From contig NC_091661.1 of the NCBI RefSeq assembly GCF_042453785.1, forward strand, positions 31,921,501 to 31,985,500: a stretch of DNA of 64,000 bases. Direction: 5' to 3'. Shown piece after piece: positions 14,086 to 27,308 of this stretch. The stretch is from Malus domestica. Its lineage: Eukaryota; Streptophyta; Magnoliopsida; Rosales; Rosaceae. The notes beneath the pieces are model-generated. The model saw only the letters and a program-made list of their open reading frames with translations, was not told where the DNA came from and ran no database searches. A program made the translations under genes and the position numbers. The number at the start of each line of letters is the position of its first letter. Position 1 is the stretch's first letter.

Positions 14086-17000
14086 ATGGCGAACTTAGCA
14101 ATGACCGGTATACTGGAGAAGGTATGTTACTTTTAAGATCGTGTTTACATGATATGCACTAATTTGTTTGTGGGAGCATGTTTGTTGGTGAAAGGAAGAT
14201 GAATTCTCACCCGTTATTTCAGCTATGATGTATGTGTTTATATATGTTTTGACTTGTTTGAGTTTGTTTTACAGATGACTGGCAAGGATAAGGATTTCAG
14301 ATATATGGCTACTTCTGATTTGCTGAACGAATTAAACAAGGATAATTTTAAAGCTGATTCTGATCTTGAGATAAAGTTGACAAGTATTATTATACAGCAA
14401 CTTGATGATGTTGCTGGTGATGTATCAGGGTTGGCCGTGAAATGGTATGACCCATTACACAAACAGTTGTTTTTGCTCTTATCTGTTGGTTACACCATGC
14501 TTCCTTTAATTCGGTTCACCATTCATTGTTGTCATTGTTGTGCACGTAGTTGTTATATAAATGTTGTTGGTGAATTGTAATAAAGAATCATACAAAATTA
14601 TAATGCTTTCTTAGTTCTTTGCTAGTAAAGTAAACTTGTTTAAATTTTAGATATATTGGCACAGTTTGTAGGTTGATTAATAGAATGTTCTGGAAGTCTG
14701 AAGAAGTTTCAGGCACGGATGCTTTCAAGTATCATGTCCTTAATTGTCTGACTCACATCTCCAAATTGAAGTGTCCTAGTAATAAAAAAAAACTAGTCAT
14801 GATCTTTCTTTGACGTCTTATCTTGTTTTGGTTTATAATGTCTATAAGTGGAATATCTGGAATAAAATTTTATGATATGGAAATGCTGCAGTAGAAGGTT
14901 TATGCAACATTTAATTTGATTCTTTGTTTGTTATTTTTATGTGATACTGCAGTCTCGTTCCCTTAGTTAAGAAGGTCAGCGAGCCACGAGTTGTGGAGAT
15001 GACAAATAAGCTTTGTGAGAAATTGCTAAAGGACAAGGAGCATCGTGATATTGCAAGCATAGCTTTGAAGACTATTATTGCTGAAATTTCTACTCAGTCT
15101 CTTGCGCAGTCTATTCTTCTATCTATTTTGCCACAGTTGGTTAAAGGAATTACTGATCCAGTGAGTTAATAGATCTCATACTTGTTACTTTATCATAGAT
15201 ACTTTTCCCTTTTGGGTACTTACTCTTTCTATTATTTAATAAGTTCTGCACTACTAACTTGGAGACGAAGTAACTAACGAGATTGATGATATGCACATGC
15301 ATTCTACAAATTCACATCCATGGTGACCTTAGATAAATTTGAAATTTGTAAGTAGCCACACTTTGGAAAGTGTGAAGGCTGTGTAAACAATGATAAGGTT
15401 TTATAACTTTGCAGTTTTACTATCACAAAGAATTGATGTGTGTTTATCTCGGTATTTTATTTTCTTTTTAGCAACTGTGTTAGTAGAAGGAGAATTGGTT
15501 CTGCAGGCTATGTCTATGAAGAAATGGAATTACAGAGTGAAAATTGGGGTAATACCTGAAAGGGAAAGGAAATGAGTGATTAATATCCTCTAGTTAATTG
15601 ATTTGTGATCTCGTTTGAATAAAGGCTCATAAACTAAGAATTAATTCAATAAAAAAGGGATTATTCAGGTTATGCTATCTTTCATTTCATCTGTTGTCAT
15701 CTGTTTTGCCATTTTTGCTTTACTATTCCCAGATGCCGACTTTGGTTTTTATTTCTGATTTGTTGTGCTGTAATCCCAGGGAATGAACCATGAGATAAAA
15801 TGTGAATGTCTTGATAACTTATGTGACGTTCTTCATAAGTTTGGCAATTTAATGGCAACCGACCATGAGCTGCTATTAAGTGCTCTCTTGTCTCAGTTGG
15901 GCTACAATCAGGCCAGCGTGAGGAAGAAAACTGTGTCATGCATTGGTAAGATTCACCGGTTCTGTTGTACTCCCTTATACTTATAATACTAGTTCAAGAG
16001 AGTCGTTTCCTTGATTACCTCAACTTTATTTTGCTTTGCCTGAAACAAGTACAAGTTCTTAGGAAGATCTGAAGGCCCTTTGGAAAATCTATTGACTTTT
16101 GCGACCAGTCACAACTAGTCTGTTTATACTATTTTGGGTTCTTCTTATTTATTTCTGAAATCTAAAAGTTGTCCAAGCTTAACTAATCATCCTTTCCAAG
16201 TAAACATGTACAAAATACCATGTATTGAGAAACCTGTTTGATTTGGTGCTACCATGCTACAATAGTTCATTCTTGTGGAAGTTGGTATTAACAAGTTAGA
16301 TGCAGCTTTGTATTTTTATGTTCCATAAATAAAATAGTTGATTAAACCGTACAAATTGTTTTGCCTTCAGCATCTCTTGCTTCGAGCTTGTCTGATGATC
16401 TGTTAGCAAAGGCAACCGCTGAAGTTGTCCAGAAATTGAGAAATAAAGGCACAAAATCAGAAATGACTCGTACAAATATTCAGATGATTGGTGCTTTAAG
16501 GTGAGCTTTGTGGGTTTTAATGAAATGCCTTTGGTTCCATTTCCCTGTTTATAGTTGAGGTAATAGAGGCTGATGTTATTCACTTTCAAGTGGGGAGCAA
16601 TGTATGGCCAAAAATTGGGGTACACGACTGTTCCCATGGATATACAAGCATCTGCTTTTAGTCTTAGAGTTAACTTACTTTTGGTAACTAGTTTATATCA
16701 CTGTGTGCAGTCGTGCTGTTGGATATCGTTTTGGACCCCATCTTGCTGACACTGTCCCAGTGTTAATTAATTACTGCACAAGTGCATCAGAGAATGACGA
16801 GGAGCTTCGTGAATACAGCTTGCAGGTACTGTATATTGGTTCTTTATTGTTTTGGTATTTTTCATTTTATTTCCAGGATTATATAAAAGGTGTGTGCATA
16901 ATAAACTGATTTTATTTATACTATATTTATAAATTTGGTTTATACTCATATATGATTTTGACTGCAGGCATTGGAGAGTTTTCTGCTTAGGTGCCCCAGG

Positions 17001-20000
17001 GACATTTCCCCCTATTGTGATGAAATTCTTCATCTTAACTTGGAATATCTAAGTTATGACCCGAACTTCACTGATAACATGGAGGAAGATACTGATGATG
17101 AAACTCATGAGGAGGAGGAAGATGAGTATGTGTGTTTGAGGTTACATTTGATTCATAGTCACAGAGCAAGAGCTATACATAAAATTTCTACTTATTCTGG
17201 CTTCTTTATTATGTTGTAGTGGGAGTGCGACAGAATATACAGATGATGAAGATGTCAGCTGGAAAGTTCGAAGAGCAGCAGCTAAATGCTTATCGGCAAT
17301 AATTGTATCTCGTCCTGAGATGCTTTCAAAGCTGTATGGGGAGGTATCTTTGAAATAGCTCAATTATGTTAATTTTTCTTTCACACAAAAGTAGTTGCTT
17401 GCATGATTTTGGTTTTCTCTATGATATTATTAATATGTGGGTTTCTGCTTTTCTGCAGGCTTGTCCAAAATTAATTGACAGATTTAAAGAGAGGGAGGAA
17501 AATGTCAAGGTATGCCAGAATGAACATCTGTTAGTTTTCCCTTGAGATTCATGGGGCTGGTTGTCTGATATTATTTCTCTGCAGATGGACGTTTTCAATA
17601 CATTCATTGAACTGTTGCAGCAAACTGGAAATGTTACTAAAGGACAAAATGATATAAATGAACAGAGGTAACTTAGTTGTATAATTGTGTGTTATCCTAT
17701 TGTCAAATCACATGCAGTTTGTTTTCGTTCTTACCTCTTCTCTAGTGTTTTCTTGGACGAGTATGATTTTAGAAATTTTAGATTCTTAACTGGGGAATTG
17801 ATTATTAAAAAGGCTGTGTATAGTTCTCATTACTGCTTTATTTTGCTCCTTCCACAACTTTAGGGAGATCTGTCAGCAACTCCTTGGGCTCTCTATTTCA
17901 TTTTTCCCATTGCTTGAGTTGCATGGTTTTTCTGGTTATCAAGAATATATGATGTAATAATGGTCAAATTATTGGCATATTTTGCAGTCCAAGATGGCTA
18001 CTGAAGCAAGAAGTGCCAAAGATCATCAGATCTATAAATAGGCAGCTACGTGAGAAATCTATCAAGACAAAGGTAAGAATTTCTGATGCCCCTTTCGGGT
18101 GGGTTCATTATGGGCATAATATGAAGTGAACTATATAACATTTATCTATTTGCAGGTTGGCGCTTTTTCCGTTTTGAAAGAACTTGTGGTGGTCTTGCCA
18201 GATTGCCTGGCGGATCACATTGGCTCACTCATTCCTGGAATTGAAAAAGCATTAAATGTAAGTATCCTATTCTCTGAAACTGGAAGTTTACTCCTTAAAG
18301 TTTAATACAAGTTTCTCTAATGCTGATATTTGTTCTCTTTAATTTTGTTTTAGGATAAGTCCTCTACCTCCAATTTGAAGATTGAAGCTCTTATATTTAC
18401 AAGATTGGTGTTGGCATCACACAATCCTTCTGTTTTCCATCCTTACATCAAGGTAAGTACAGTAATTCTTACATCAAGGTAAGTACAGTAATTCTTACAT
18501 TTATGCTATGCTATGAATATGCTGATATGATACATTATGATAGTGAGAAATAGACCACAAGGTGCACTTTGTGTAGGTATGGTGACAGTATCATTTATAA
18601 ACTGATATTATTGCAGGCTCTTTCTAGTCCTGTTTTATCTGCTGTGGGGGAGCGTTATTACAAAGTCACAGCTGAGGCATTAAGAGTGTGTGGGGAACTT
18701 GTCCGTGTTGTTCGCCCAAATATTGAGGTGAATTGATTGGCACCCTGAGGAGGCTTGATGCATTGTCAAACCACTCTGCTTATATTATTTGGATTTTTTC
18801 ATGTAGGGAATTGGTTTTGACTTCAAACCTTATGTTCATCCAATATATAATGCCATAATGTCACGCTTGACAAACCAAGATCAAGATCAAGTCAGTATAA
18901 TTTCTCGTAGATTGTACTTTACGAATAATTCATCTTAAATGTTTTTGTCTATATTGTTGCTCATGTCTATTCTTATTCAGGAGGTCAAGGAATGTGCTAT
19001 ATCTTGCATGGGTCTAGTTGTGTCAACATTTGGTGATAACCTTGATGCTGGATTACCTGTATGTCTTCCTGTTCTTGTTGATCGAATGGGAAATGAGATT
19101 ACTCGACTTACAGCAGTGAAGGTAATTTGTTTGCTCACTTTTGTGATTATGTGCATGTTCATTTTCAGGCTTTCTTCTCTCGAGACATACATACGGGGTC
19201 CTATATTTCAATGTTTGTGTTTAGTTATTAAGGTCTTAAGTGCTTTTCTTCCAGGCATTTGCTGTCATAGCTGCTTCTCCACTGAAAATAGATCTATCTT
19301 GTGTGTTGGAGCAAGTGATTGCAGAATTGACTGCATTCTTAAGAAAGGTGCGGTAATTTGTTTAATTTGATGTTGAATTGATAATCTTTTTACAAATAAT
19401 TTTTATGACATTTGCTTTAGAACCCCCCAAAGGTGTATGGAATTTTTTCTGACATTTTGTGCTATTGTGGAAATCAGGCTAATCGGCCATTAAGACAGGC
19501 AACATTAGGGACCTTGAACTCCCTAATTGTTGCTTACGGCGACAAAATTGGTGCTGCAGCTTATGAAGTTATTATTGTAGAACTTGCTACACTGATAAGG
19601 TTCTGTTGTTACTTCACCATTTTGTTTCTTTTTGTTCTTTTTATAATATCGTGTGATCATTAGCTGGGTGATTTAGTTTCTGAACCCTAGTTTCGTTACC
19701 CCTTTACAGTGATTCGGACTTGCACATGACGGCCCTTGCCCTGGAACTCTGCTGCACCTTGATGGCGGACAGGTCTAGCCCAGTTGTTGGTTTGGCTGTT
19801 AGAAGCAAAGTTCTTCCGCAAGCACTAACGTTAATTAGAAGCTCATTGCTGCAGGGGCAAGCCCTTTTGGTAAAAAAATTTCTATCTGGTGTTATGATAT
19901 AGAAACTTTGCACATGTTTGAAAACATTCTTCGCTGAATTATGCAGGCATTGCAAAACTTTTTTGCTTCCTTGGTGTATTCTGCAAATACAAGTTTTGAT

Positions 20001-22616
20001 GCCTTACTAGACTCTCTTCTTTTGAGTGCTAAGCCCTCTCCTCAGTTGGGTGGGGTTGCAAAGCAAGCTTTGTATTCAATAGCTCAATGTGTGGCCGTCC
20101 TTTGCCTTGCTGCTGGTGACCAGCAATGTTCATCTACTGTGAAAATGCTCACTGAAATTCTCAAAGATGACAGCACTACAAATTCAGTAAGTCCTATTCG
20201 GGAAAAAAAGAGGAAATATATTCAGTTAAGGTTATATTCACAGATGACAGTGATTTGGTGGTTGTAAGCAAAATGTCATTGTAAAGTTGACGTAAACTAA
20301 TAGATTTTAGACAATTTATTAGTATTCGGTCATCTTTGTTGATTGATTGTAGAGATCCTTGTAAAGATGGCGGTGGTTTGGGGTAGAATGATGGGATTTA
20401 GTTGATTTATTATTATTTATTACTATAATTATTTTTGAGCCCAGTATAATTGCTTTCTTTTTCTTATGATACAGGCTAAGCAGCACCTTGCTTTGCTGTG
20501 TCTCGGGGAGATTGGGAGGCGGAAAGATCTAGGCTCCCACAACCATATAGAGAATATTGTCATTGAGTCCTTTCAATCTCCTTTCGAAGAGATCAAATCT
20601 GCCGCCTCCTATGCTCTTGGCAATATTGCTGTTGGTAACCTACTCAAGTATTTGCCTTTTATTTTGGACCAGATTGACAATCAGCAGAAAAAACAGTATC
20701 TCTTGCTTCATTCTCTGAAGGAGGTGCATTCTTCTGAACTTTAAAGCCTGATTTTGTTACCTGTATTGTCTGTTTTGTCGTATTTAAGTTTGTATTCATC
20801 CATTTTGCAGGTCATAGTAAGGCAGTCTGTAGATAAAGCAGAGTTTCCGGATTCCAGTGTTGAGAAGATACTTAATTTACTTTTTAATCACTGTGAAAGC
20901 GAGGAAGAGGGTGTTCGCAACGTAGTAGCTGAGTGTCTCGGTAAAATTGCACTTATCGAACCCGCAAAACTTGTTCCTGCACTTAAGGTATTTGATCAAA
21001 TGACCCTGTGCCCTCTGCATAATCTTTATGATTAAAATATTTGATGAGTTGCAGTTTCATATCTATGGTTTCTAATCCTAAGTTTCTATAGGAACGAACA
21101 ACCAGTCCAGCTGCTTTCACAAGAGCTACTGTTGTCATTGCAGTTAAATATTCGATAGTTGAGAGGCCGGAGAGGATAGATGAGATTTTATACCCTGAAA
21201 TCTCATCATTCCTGATGCTTATTAAGGATCATGACCGGGTAAGTCTTAGATTTCTGATGCTTGATATGCTAAATAAAGTGCTTGAGTTAACCATCTTTTA
21301 GTTTTTTCGTTTCCCTTGATTGTTGCTGTTTTCAGTATTGCGTTAGCTGTTATGTTCTTGGTTGGTTTGGACTTTTAGACTTTGTGGTGACTGATTTGGT
21401 ATGGCCTAATGCAGCATGTGAGGCGTGCGGCTGTGTTGGTTTTAAGTACATTTGCCCACAATAAGCCAAATCTGATCAAGGGGCTACTGCCAGAGTTGTT
21501 GCCGCTTCTTTATGATCAAACTGTCATCAAGGTTGGTTGAGTGTTCTGAACTTTGTCCCTGTGTTATGTGGTTGATAGACTGCCTTTGCAGAATATAGGA
21601 CATCCATGGTATTACTACATTTCTAGCATTATTATCTGTCTTGCGTAGAAGTCCGAGTTCCTTTTCTTCTGCTGTCATTTGGTTTGCATCAGTCGATCTT
21701 GGATGCTCAGCACCATCTATCATTCATTCATTTGTTTTACCTTGTGTTAGCCATGGGTTGGTCTCTTATTTCGCTTGAAAATCCTGGATGCAGAAAGAGT
21801 TGATCAGGACAGTTGATCTCGGCCCTTTTAAGCACATTGTAGATGATGGGCTTGAGTTAAGGAAGGCTGCATTTGAATGCGTGGACACATTGCTGGATAG
21901 CTGTCTTGATCAAGTGAACCCTTCGTCTTTTATTGTTCCACATCTTAGATCTGGTCTGGATGGTGAGTTTCGTTTTTGTTCATGCATTTTTGAAGATGGA
22001 TAGTTAGCATGTGATGCTTATTAAATTTATTACCTTTTAAACTGAATTGGATTCGCTTTTCCAGATCATTATGATGTTAAGATGCCTTGCCATCTTATCC
22101 TCTCAAAGCTTGCGGACAAGTGTCCATCTGCAGTACTGGCAGGTCAGTTAATTCACCGATTTTTCTTCCCTGAGATTCAGAAGTTCTGCAGTTTATTTGC
22201 AATCTAAATATTTCTATCCTTCAGTGCTGGACTCGTTGGTGGATCCTCTCCAAAAAACTATCAACTTTAAGCCGAAGCAAGATGCTGTCAAGCAAGAAGT
22301 AGACCGCAATGAAGACATGATTCGCAGCGCTCTGAGAGCTATTGCGTCCTTGCACCGTATAAGGTTTTTTGCCCTTGCTTTATATTCTAGTCCATCTGTA
22401 CATTCTGCACGAAATTCATGTTTGTTCTCCTTTCCTTACTCTTCGCGTATGCGTTTGTTTTGAACTTATGACATTGAACGAACCTTGTAATGCTTTTGTT
22501 ATATGTTGTTATCCTGCAGTGGCGGAGATTGCAGCCTTAAGTTCAAGAACCTTATGAATGAAATTTTAAAATCTCCAGCGCTCGGTGACAAGTACGTTTC
22601 TATCCGAAATGAATGA
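14086..22616 (+). CDS. CAND1: CAND1, cullin-associated NEDD8-dissociated protein 1
   Basis: HEAT-repeat protein that wraps un-neddylated cullins and exchanges substrate-receptor modules of SCF-type ubiquitin ligases; in Arabidopsis it is needed for auxin responses. I trace 28 exons giving 1,216 residues (about 1,219 in Arabidopsis): 14086-14121, 14275-14444, 14953-15160, 15780-15945, 16371-16500, 16711-16825, 16968-17125, 17220-17343, 17459-17509, 17585-17667, 17988-18072, 18156-18257, 18354-18452, 18617-18727, 18807-18890, 18981-19121, 19255-19347, 19478-19599, 19710-19869, 19947-20186, 20475-20723, 20811-20987, 21092-21238, 21415-21531, 21794-21962, 22065-22142, 22225-22363, 22520-22616. 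Frame and phase stay consistent through all junctions. It starts [20 protein letters not shown] and ends in SIRNE. Diagnostic blocks include RRAAAKCL, the acidic [17 protein letters not shown] and [19 protein letters not shown]. The extreme C-terminus before SIRNE differs from Arabidopsis. Confidence 0.97.
18443..18494 (+). repeat. 26-bp tandem duplication carrying a splice donor (CAND1 exon 13 end)
   Basis: Two perfect 26-bp copies (18443-18468 and 18469-18494) each contain atcaag|gtaagt. The first copy fits the CAND1 reading frame. Use of the second would add 26 nt and shift the frame. Confidence 0.9.
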
Positions 22617-23556
22617 CCTGCCTGTCTTGGCGTTGTCTGCAACTAATAAAAAGAAAAAGAGATTGTATCGCTATCATATCGTTATTGGACATCTGCGGGC
22701 TTAAGCTTTTCTGCGGCGGAATACAAGAAATAGAGGGAGGTTGTACGAACATGTTCTCTTATTGTAGCAATACCGGTTATGGTTCTTGTATAGGTTTAAA
22801 GCAATTGCGTGGTTTTGGCCTTCTGCAACCGTATTTTTGTAACGCGATATCAGTATCAGTACCGTCTTTTTGTATTCCCTTGGTTAGCATCAAGATTGCC
22901 GAATTTTGCCTTTCCAGTAGGAAACAAGTTTACTACTGAAAACACGCGTATTGGTCGGATTTGCAGAAGGAGCAACAATGGAGATAACAAGCTCTTGTTT
23001 AAAGACGAAAAGCAAACTTTGGTCTGGACATCAAGCATTTCTAATCTCTTACAGATGCGTAGTTGGATCTTTACCAAACCTGCAAAAGCTATAGTTTCTA
23101 AATATTCAAACTCATCGTGTGATGCCGGCGCTTCTTGCATTACGTCATTCGTATTGCTCTTAAGATTGGTCCATCAAACGAGACATTCTTCACAAAATTC
23201 AGATGATGATGATACAAGCTAGAGTCTCCGACACAAAGGGGGATTTCTTGTAAAAACGCGACAATTTATCCGAAAGCAAAGATCGACACAAAGGAAGCAC
23301 CAAAATAGCTGATCGATGACCAAAACGGCATGATTGCACAATTCTCACAAGAAACATATGCAACGATCGAGAGTACGTGATCTTCCTAGTAGAGAAAAAT
23401 ACAAGAGGCACAATTTACAGAGACACGAAAGCAAAGAACCAAGACTTTATATCGAAATAAATGGAAGGTAAAAGCTTGTATGCCTTCTCATTACTCTATG
23501 TATGTAATCTAAAAGTCTTACCATACACGATCTTCCCCCACATCTTGGGTTTCTCT
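22617..23556. other. CAND1 3' UTR and convergent intergenic DNA
   Basis: The sequence between the CAND1 stop and the stop of the minus-strand zinc-ribbon gene. It probably holds both 3' UTRs. The open frames on either strand have no family resemblance and overlap one another. No repeat with clear ends was seen. Confidence 0.5.
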
Positions 23557-24643
23557 TCATTTCTCCTCAAATTCAACATCAATAATCTCCGGCTCGGACT
23601 TTGACGAAGAAGAAGGGCCTCCTCTACCGTCTCTTGAAAAGAAGTCTGATTTTGGCTGCCACACGGTGTTTCCACAGCCTCCACAACGGATTACTTGGTT
23701 CTTGTAACCAACAAATTGCCTCTTACAAGCCGGACAAGCGCCCTGTCCAAATTTCGCACAACAAACACACTTAGCCATCCGAATAGCGATCCAATTGATT
23801 GTGTTCCATACAACGCACTCAATTTAGTTGAAGACTAGCAGATCGCTAACATTAACACAACAAACATATGCAACTAGTAATACCTTAATAACAAGGCTGT
23901 TGGCAACCGCTCCGATGAGAAGAGGAGCAGCAAACGGCAGAACCCAAGTAGCGAAAATCAATATCCGAAAAAGCCATCCGGATAATGCAAACCACAGGAA
24001 GAAAATTGTCTTCAAAATCATTCAAAACAATGAAACAGAAATGCGAATTAGTCGAAAACGAAATGATTAACAAGACAAGACAAAATCTTTGCATAATTTC
24101 GGAATGTGAGCTCATACGCTTACCGCAAGGCTTCTTCCCAATGGGGCCTCCATGAATTCAGAAAGCTGCTTCCTGTACTGCACGGTTGCCAAACACCGAA
24201 CCAAACCAGAAAATTCAGCAAACATAACAACATGTCGCGTACATGCATACTGAAAGCAGAAGAGTAAGAGAAAGAGAATAACAAACCCTAGGCCAATTTC
24301 TGCTGAAATCCACGCTGAAGGCGCGCCAGCGCGTTCCAATCTCGAGTTCTCTGTCGATTTCTCTGGCGCGATCGACGGCGGAGCGAGCGATTGTGTCAAA
24401 GCGGCGGGAGAGGGCGTACTGACGGTCGAGGCGCTCGGCGGTCTTCTTCGCCTCGAAAAGGAACCGCTCGAATCCGTCGTTGGCGCTCCGCCACGCGTCC
24501 TTCGCGAAACTTCCTATGTCGCTGCGCCGGAACGCCTGGATGTTCGGCACCTGGCAGTGGCGGGGGCCTCTTCCGCCGTTGGGCCTTCTCCCCCTCCACG
24601 GAAGCGGTACCGCTGCTTGAGGGCACCGAAGCGTTGTCGCCAT
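23557..24643 (-). CDS. Putative plastid membrane protein with C-terminal zinc ribbon
   Basis: Four exons (24287-24643, 24124-24177, 23884-24009, 23557-23817) join in frame to a 265-residue protein. The first ~50 residues start MATTLRCPQAAVPLPWRGRR and look like a chloroplast transit peptide (basic, Ala/Pro/Arg-rich, few acids). A helical, charged middle part follows. Exon 3 is strongly hydrophobic (TIFFLWFALSGWLF, then a second segment to about SLVIK), giving one or two membrane spans. Exon 4 carries paired cysteines (CVCC, CPAC, CGGC), consistent with a zinc ribbon, and an acidic tail ending EFEEK. The ATG at 24641-24643 is the first in frame. The family is conserved in plants as I recall, but I cannot name its function; plastid location is inference. 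The gene is convergent with CAND1. Confidence 0.8.
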
Positions 24644-26100
24644 TAGAGATATGACAGAGAGAGTTTCTCAACTGTACTGATAAGCGGTTTAGCTGAGCGA
24701 GCACTTCACCTCCACACTTAACGACATGTCGTTTATTTGTAACAAGCTAACAAAACACACGTTGTCTCGTTTAGTTTCTAACTATTTATGTTAACGTGTT
24801 GTTCGCCCCTAAATTCGTCATGGGTCGTCATGGACATGCTGGTAATTTACTCGAACATGAAATTGGCGAGTATACTAGATGTCCCTAGCGGACGGGATTT
24901 GAATGATTGAGATTGCGTTTGAGTTCGATTTCTAACCAAGAGATTATGTCATTGAGTGGAAGTGGCTCAAATCAAGGTTCTTTTTTTACCTTAAAAATAA
25001 GGACTTTACTTATGTGGAAAAATTTAACAACATGTAAATGACAAGGTTGCTGGAAGTGTAAATGATATAGGAAAGTAAATGACTGGTATTGTAGATTGCT
25101 TGTAAACTAAATGACTGAAAATGAGTTGTACATAAATGTATTTATTTAAAGTACAAAACATTTTAAGTACAGAGGGATGCTAAATACAAGGTTCGAGGTT
25201 GTTTTCGAGGGATCAGGCAAGTTGCTCTAGTCTTGTAGCAATTTCTGGTGTTTTGGGGAATGACTTTGAAGGTTGTAAATAAAACTACAAGGGAGATCGA
25301 TACTACTGAGTGAGCAGCAGAGCTAATAAACACGGAAAGTAAAGGGTGCTTGGCTAAAGCTAAATGTCTACAAGGAGATTGAGGAGCTGATTTGAGTAGA
25401 GTTGATTGATTGTTTGTTTGAGTGTCTTCCCATCCACTTGCAATGAAAAAGCATGTGTTTGTCTTGATTAAACAAAGCTCTTGGCACATCTCCACCACCA
25501 CAAACAAATGGGAAAAATATTATTTTAATATCAAACTATCGCACTTGATGCAGCCAAATATCTTCAAAGTTAGCCCTTTTGCACACTAATCCTCCAAATG
25601 CTATATTTTACCTGAATGACCCAAATAAGTAAAATGGTGCACATTTTAGGTGCAAACACGTGCTCCTGCACACTGCTCGGTGCCTCAGTCTGCTGACTCT
25701 GCTCTCCCCTTGGCGTACTGTGAGAGCTTGAAACTTTGGCGGGGAGAGCTAGGCTACGAACAAGAATTACTGTCTGCGTATGCAGATTTTGATCATTTCA
25801 GTCAGAAATGTCTACAGCACCTGTTCCATGTAACAGTTTTATCAACTTTACGTTCAGTGTTTCTTACATGCATGGACGTAAAGTTTTATGAAACCCTGAT
25901 GAACTATATTATTTTGATCATTTCACAAAACCATGAAACAAAACATGCATGAACGTAATAGTTTTATGAACTTTACGTTCAGGGTTTCTTAAAGCTAGGT
26001 TTCGATGCATGTATCTTTATTCCCTTTTATTTCCAGATCCTGAGAAAGCTGTCTCTGCTATCTGTTACAGGTTTACCTACCAAGTAAGTGCTTATATTTG
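24644..26100. other. Intergenic DNA
   Basis: AT-rich sequence with no gene I can support. Around 25832-25995 a segment containing aactttacgttcag and ggtttctta occurs twice directly, with a partial inverted copy between. One open frame (25650-25952) is not recognisable. Confidence 0.4.
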
Positions 26101-26271
26101 ATGGACTTGGGTGACTTGTACGATTCACTTTCTGGTAAGGGGTTTTCGGCAAGGCAGAAGAGATCGGCGGCGTCAAATAACGTTGATGTGTCGTCCTACT
26201 CTCGATATTTTGCACGTTTCCACAGAATTCCAGCTCTTGAAAGCGAATCTTCTGATTATGTTCCATGGTAA
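26101..26271 (+). CDS. Small open frame, 56 residues, unrecognised
   Basis: ATG to TAA encodes a compact peptide that starts MDLGDLYDSLSGKGFSARQK and ends in ESESSDYVPW. The composition looks like real protein (mixed charge, aromatic residues, no low complexity). It contains SSYSRYFARFHRIPALE. It could be a small gene, the last exon of a larger spliced gene whose upstream exons I cannot see, or a fragment left by a transposon. I do not recognise the family with certainty. It lies just outside the nested transposon block that starts at 26444. Upstream sequence has a possible acceptor (gttacag near 26070), so the true start is uncertain. Confidence 0.35.
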   Translation: MDLGDLYDSLSGKGFSARQKRSAASNNVDVSSYSRYFARFHRIPALESESSDYVPW

Positions 26272-26670
26272 TCTAAAGAGTGTATCTTTTGATACTTTTC
26301 TCATAGGATGCCCTTGCTCAATGTCTCATGTTACTCTCTCAAGGACTTGTTTGCCAGTGTGTAACTTATACAGGGAAGAAATGTTATACGTTTTTGGGCA
26401 GACAGATGCCTAATTGGCATGGTATAGAAAAACTAGGATATAAGGCCATCTCTAACCGAAGGGTCCAAAAGGCCAAAGGGTCGAAAATTAACCGAAAACC
26501 ATCTCCAACTGAGGGTTAGGCCAGAGGGCTCGTGGACCCCACGGAATCTGAAAGGGCTAAAGGGGCCAGAAATTGTAGCAATCCTATAACCGACATGAAT
26601 GCTTAAACAAAAATTTGAATCCAACGGCTAGCTGACTAGCCGTTGTATTCAATTTTTTTGTAATGAATTT

Positions 26671-27090
26671 TGTTGATGCACAAAACCGGATGGTCTTGGA
26701 ACAACGTAAATCCGACCGTGGATCTGCATTTAATGTAAATAACACAAGGATTTTATCGTGGTTCACCCCAATGTTTGGGCTACGTCCACACTGTAGTTGA
26801 TTCTGTTTCTCTGTAATTGTATGGATACAAGTGTTTGGGGGAAGTCCCCCGGAGGAGAAAGAAGAGAAGGGAGAGGAGAGCCTCGGTGGTGTGAGGTCTC
26901 TCCTGAATGTAATGATAGCTTCTCTTAGCCTTCTTAGGCTTGGCTCTTTTTCCTCCCTTAGAATGAGGGTAGGAGTCCCCTTTTATAGAATAAGGGGCTC
27001 CTCCTCTTTTACAAAGTATGGGCTTTAGTGTGAGGCCTAAATACAAGGCCCAAGGCCCAAATATACGAGGCCCTAAATATGGTATAAACA
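26671..27090 (-). repeat. LTR (left copy) of the gene-carrying retrotransposon
   Basis: 420 bp, starts tgttgatgcacaaaaccgg and ends ggtataaaca. I find one mismatch against the right copy (ctgcatttaat versus ctgcatgtaat), which points to a very recent insertion. Confidence 0.95.
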
Positions 27091-27308
27091 GTAGTCCCCC
27101 AAGTCTTCAGTCAAGAGAGTCTTTTGGCTGGAGACTTGAAATTCAGTCCATGTGTGGGCCGAAGTAACTAAATGTCATCTAGAACTGATGCTCGATATGA
27201 GGCGGTGCCCAATCTGAAATGATGTTCAACTAGAAGTAGCACATGTTGTGAGACCGCTTTGCTTGTAGCTTATGTTGCCTTGGTTGGCTTGGCTTGTGGC
27301 GTTTGAAG

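Noticed and set aside
22613-23222. Plus-strand frames after the CAND1 stop
   Set aside because: Likely 3' UTR. Overlapping frames with no family match.
24391-24704. Alternative frames overlapping the zinc-ribbon gene's first exon
   Set aside because: High GC in that exon opens all frames. Only the frame from 24643 joins to the later exons.
25650-25952. 100-residue frame starting MQTRAPAHCSV
   Set aside because: No recognisable family, and it overlaps a locally repeated AT-rich stretch.
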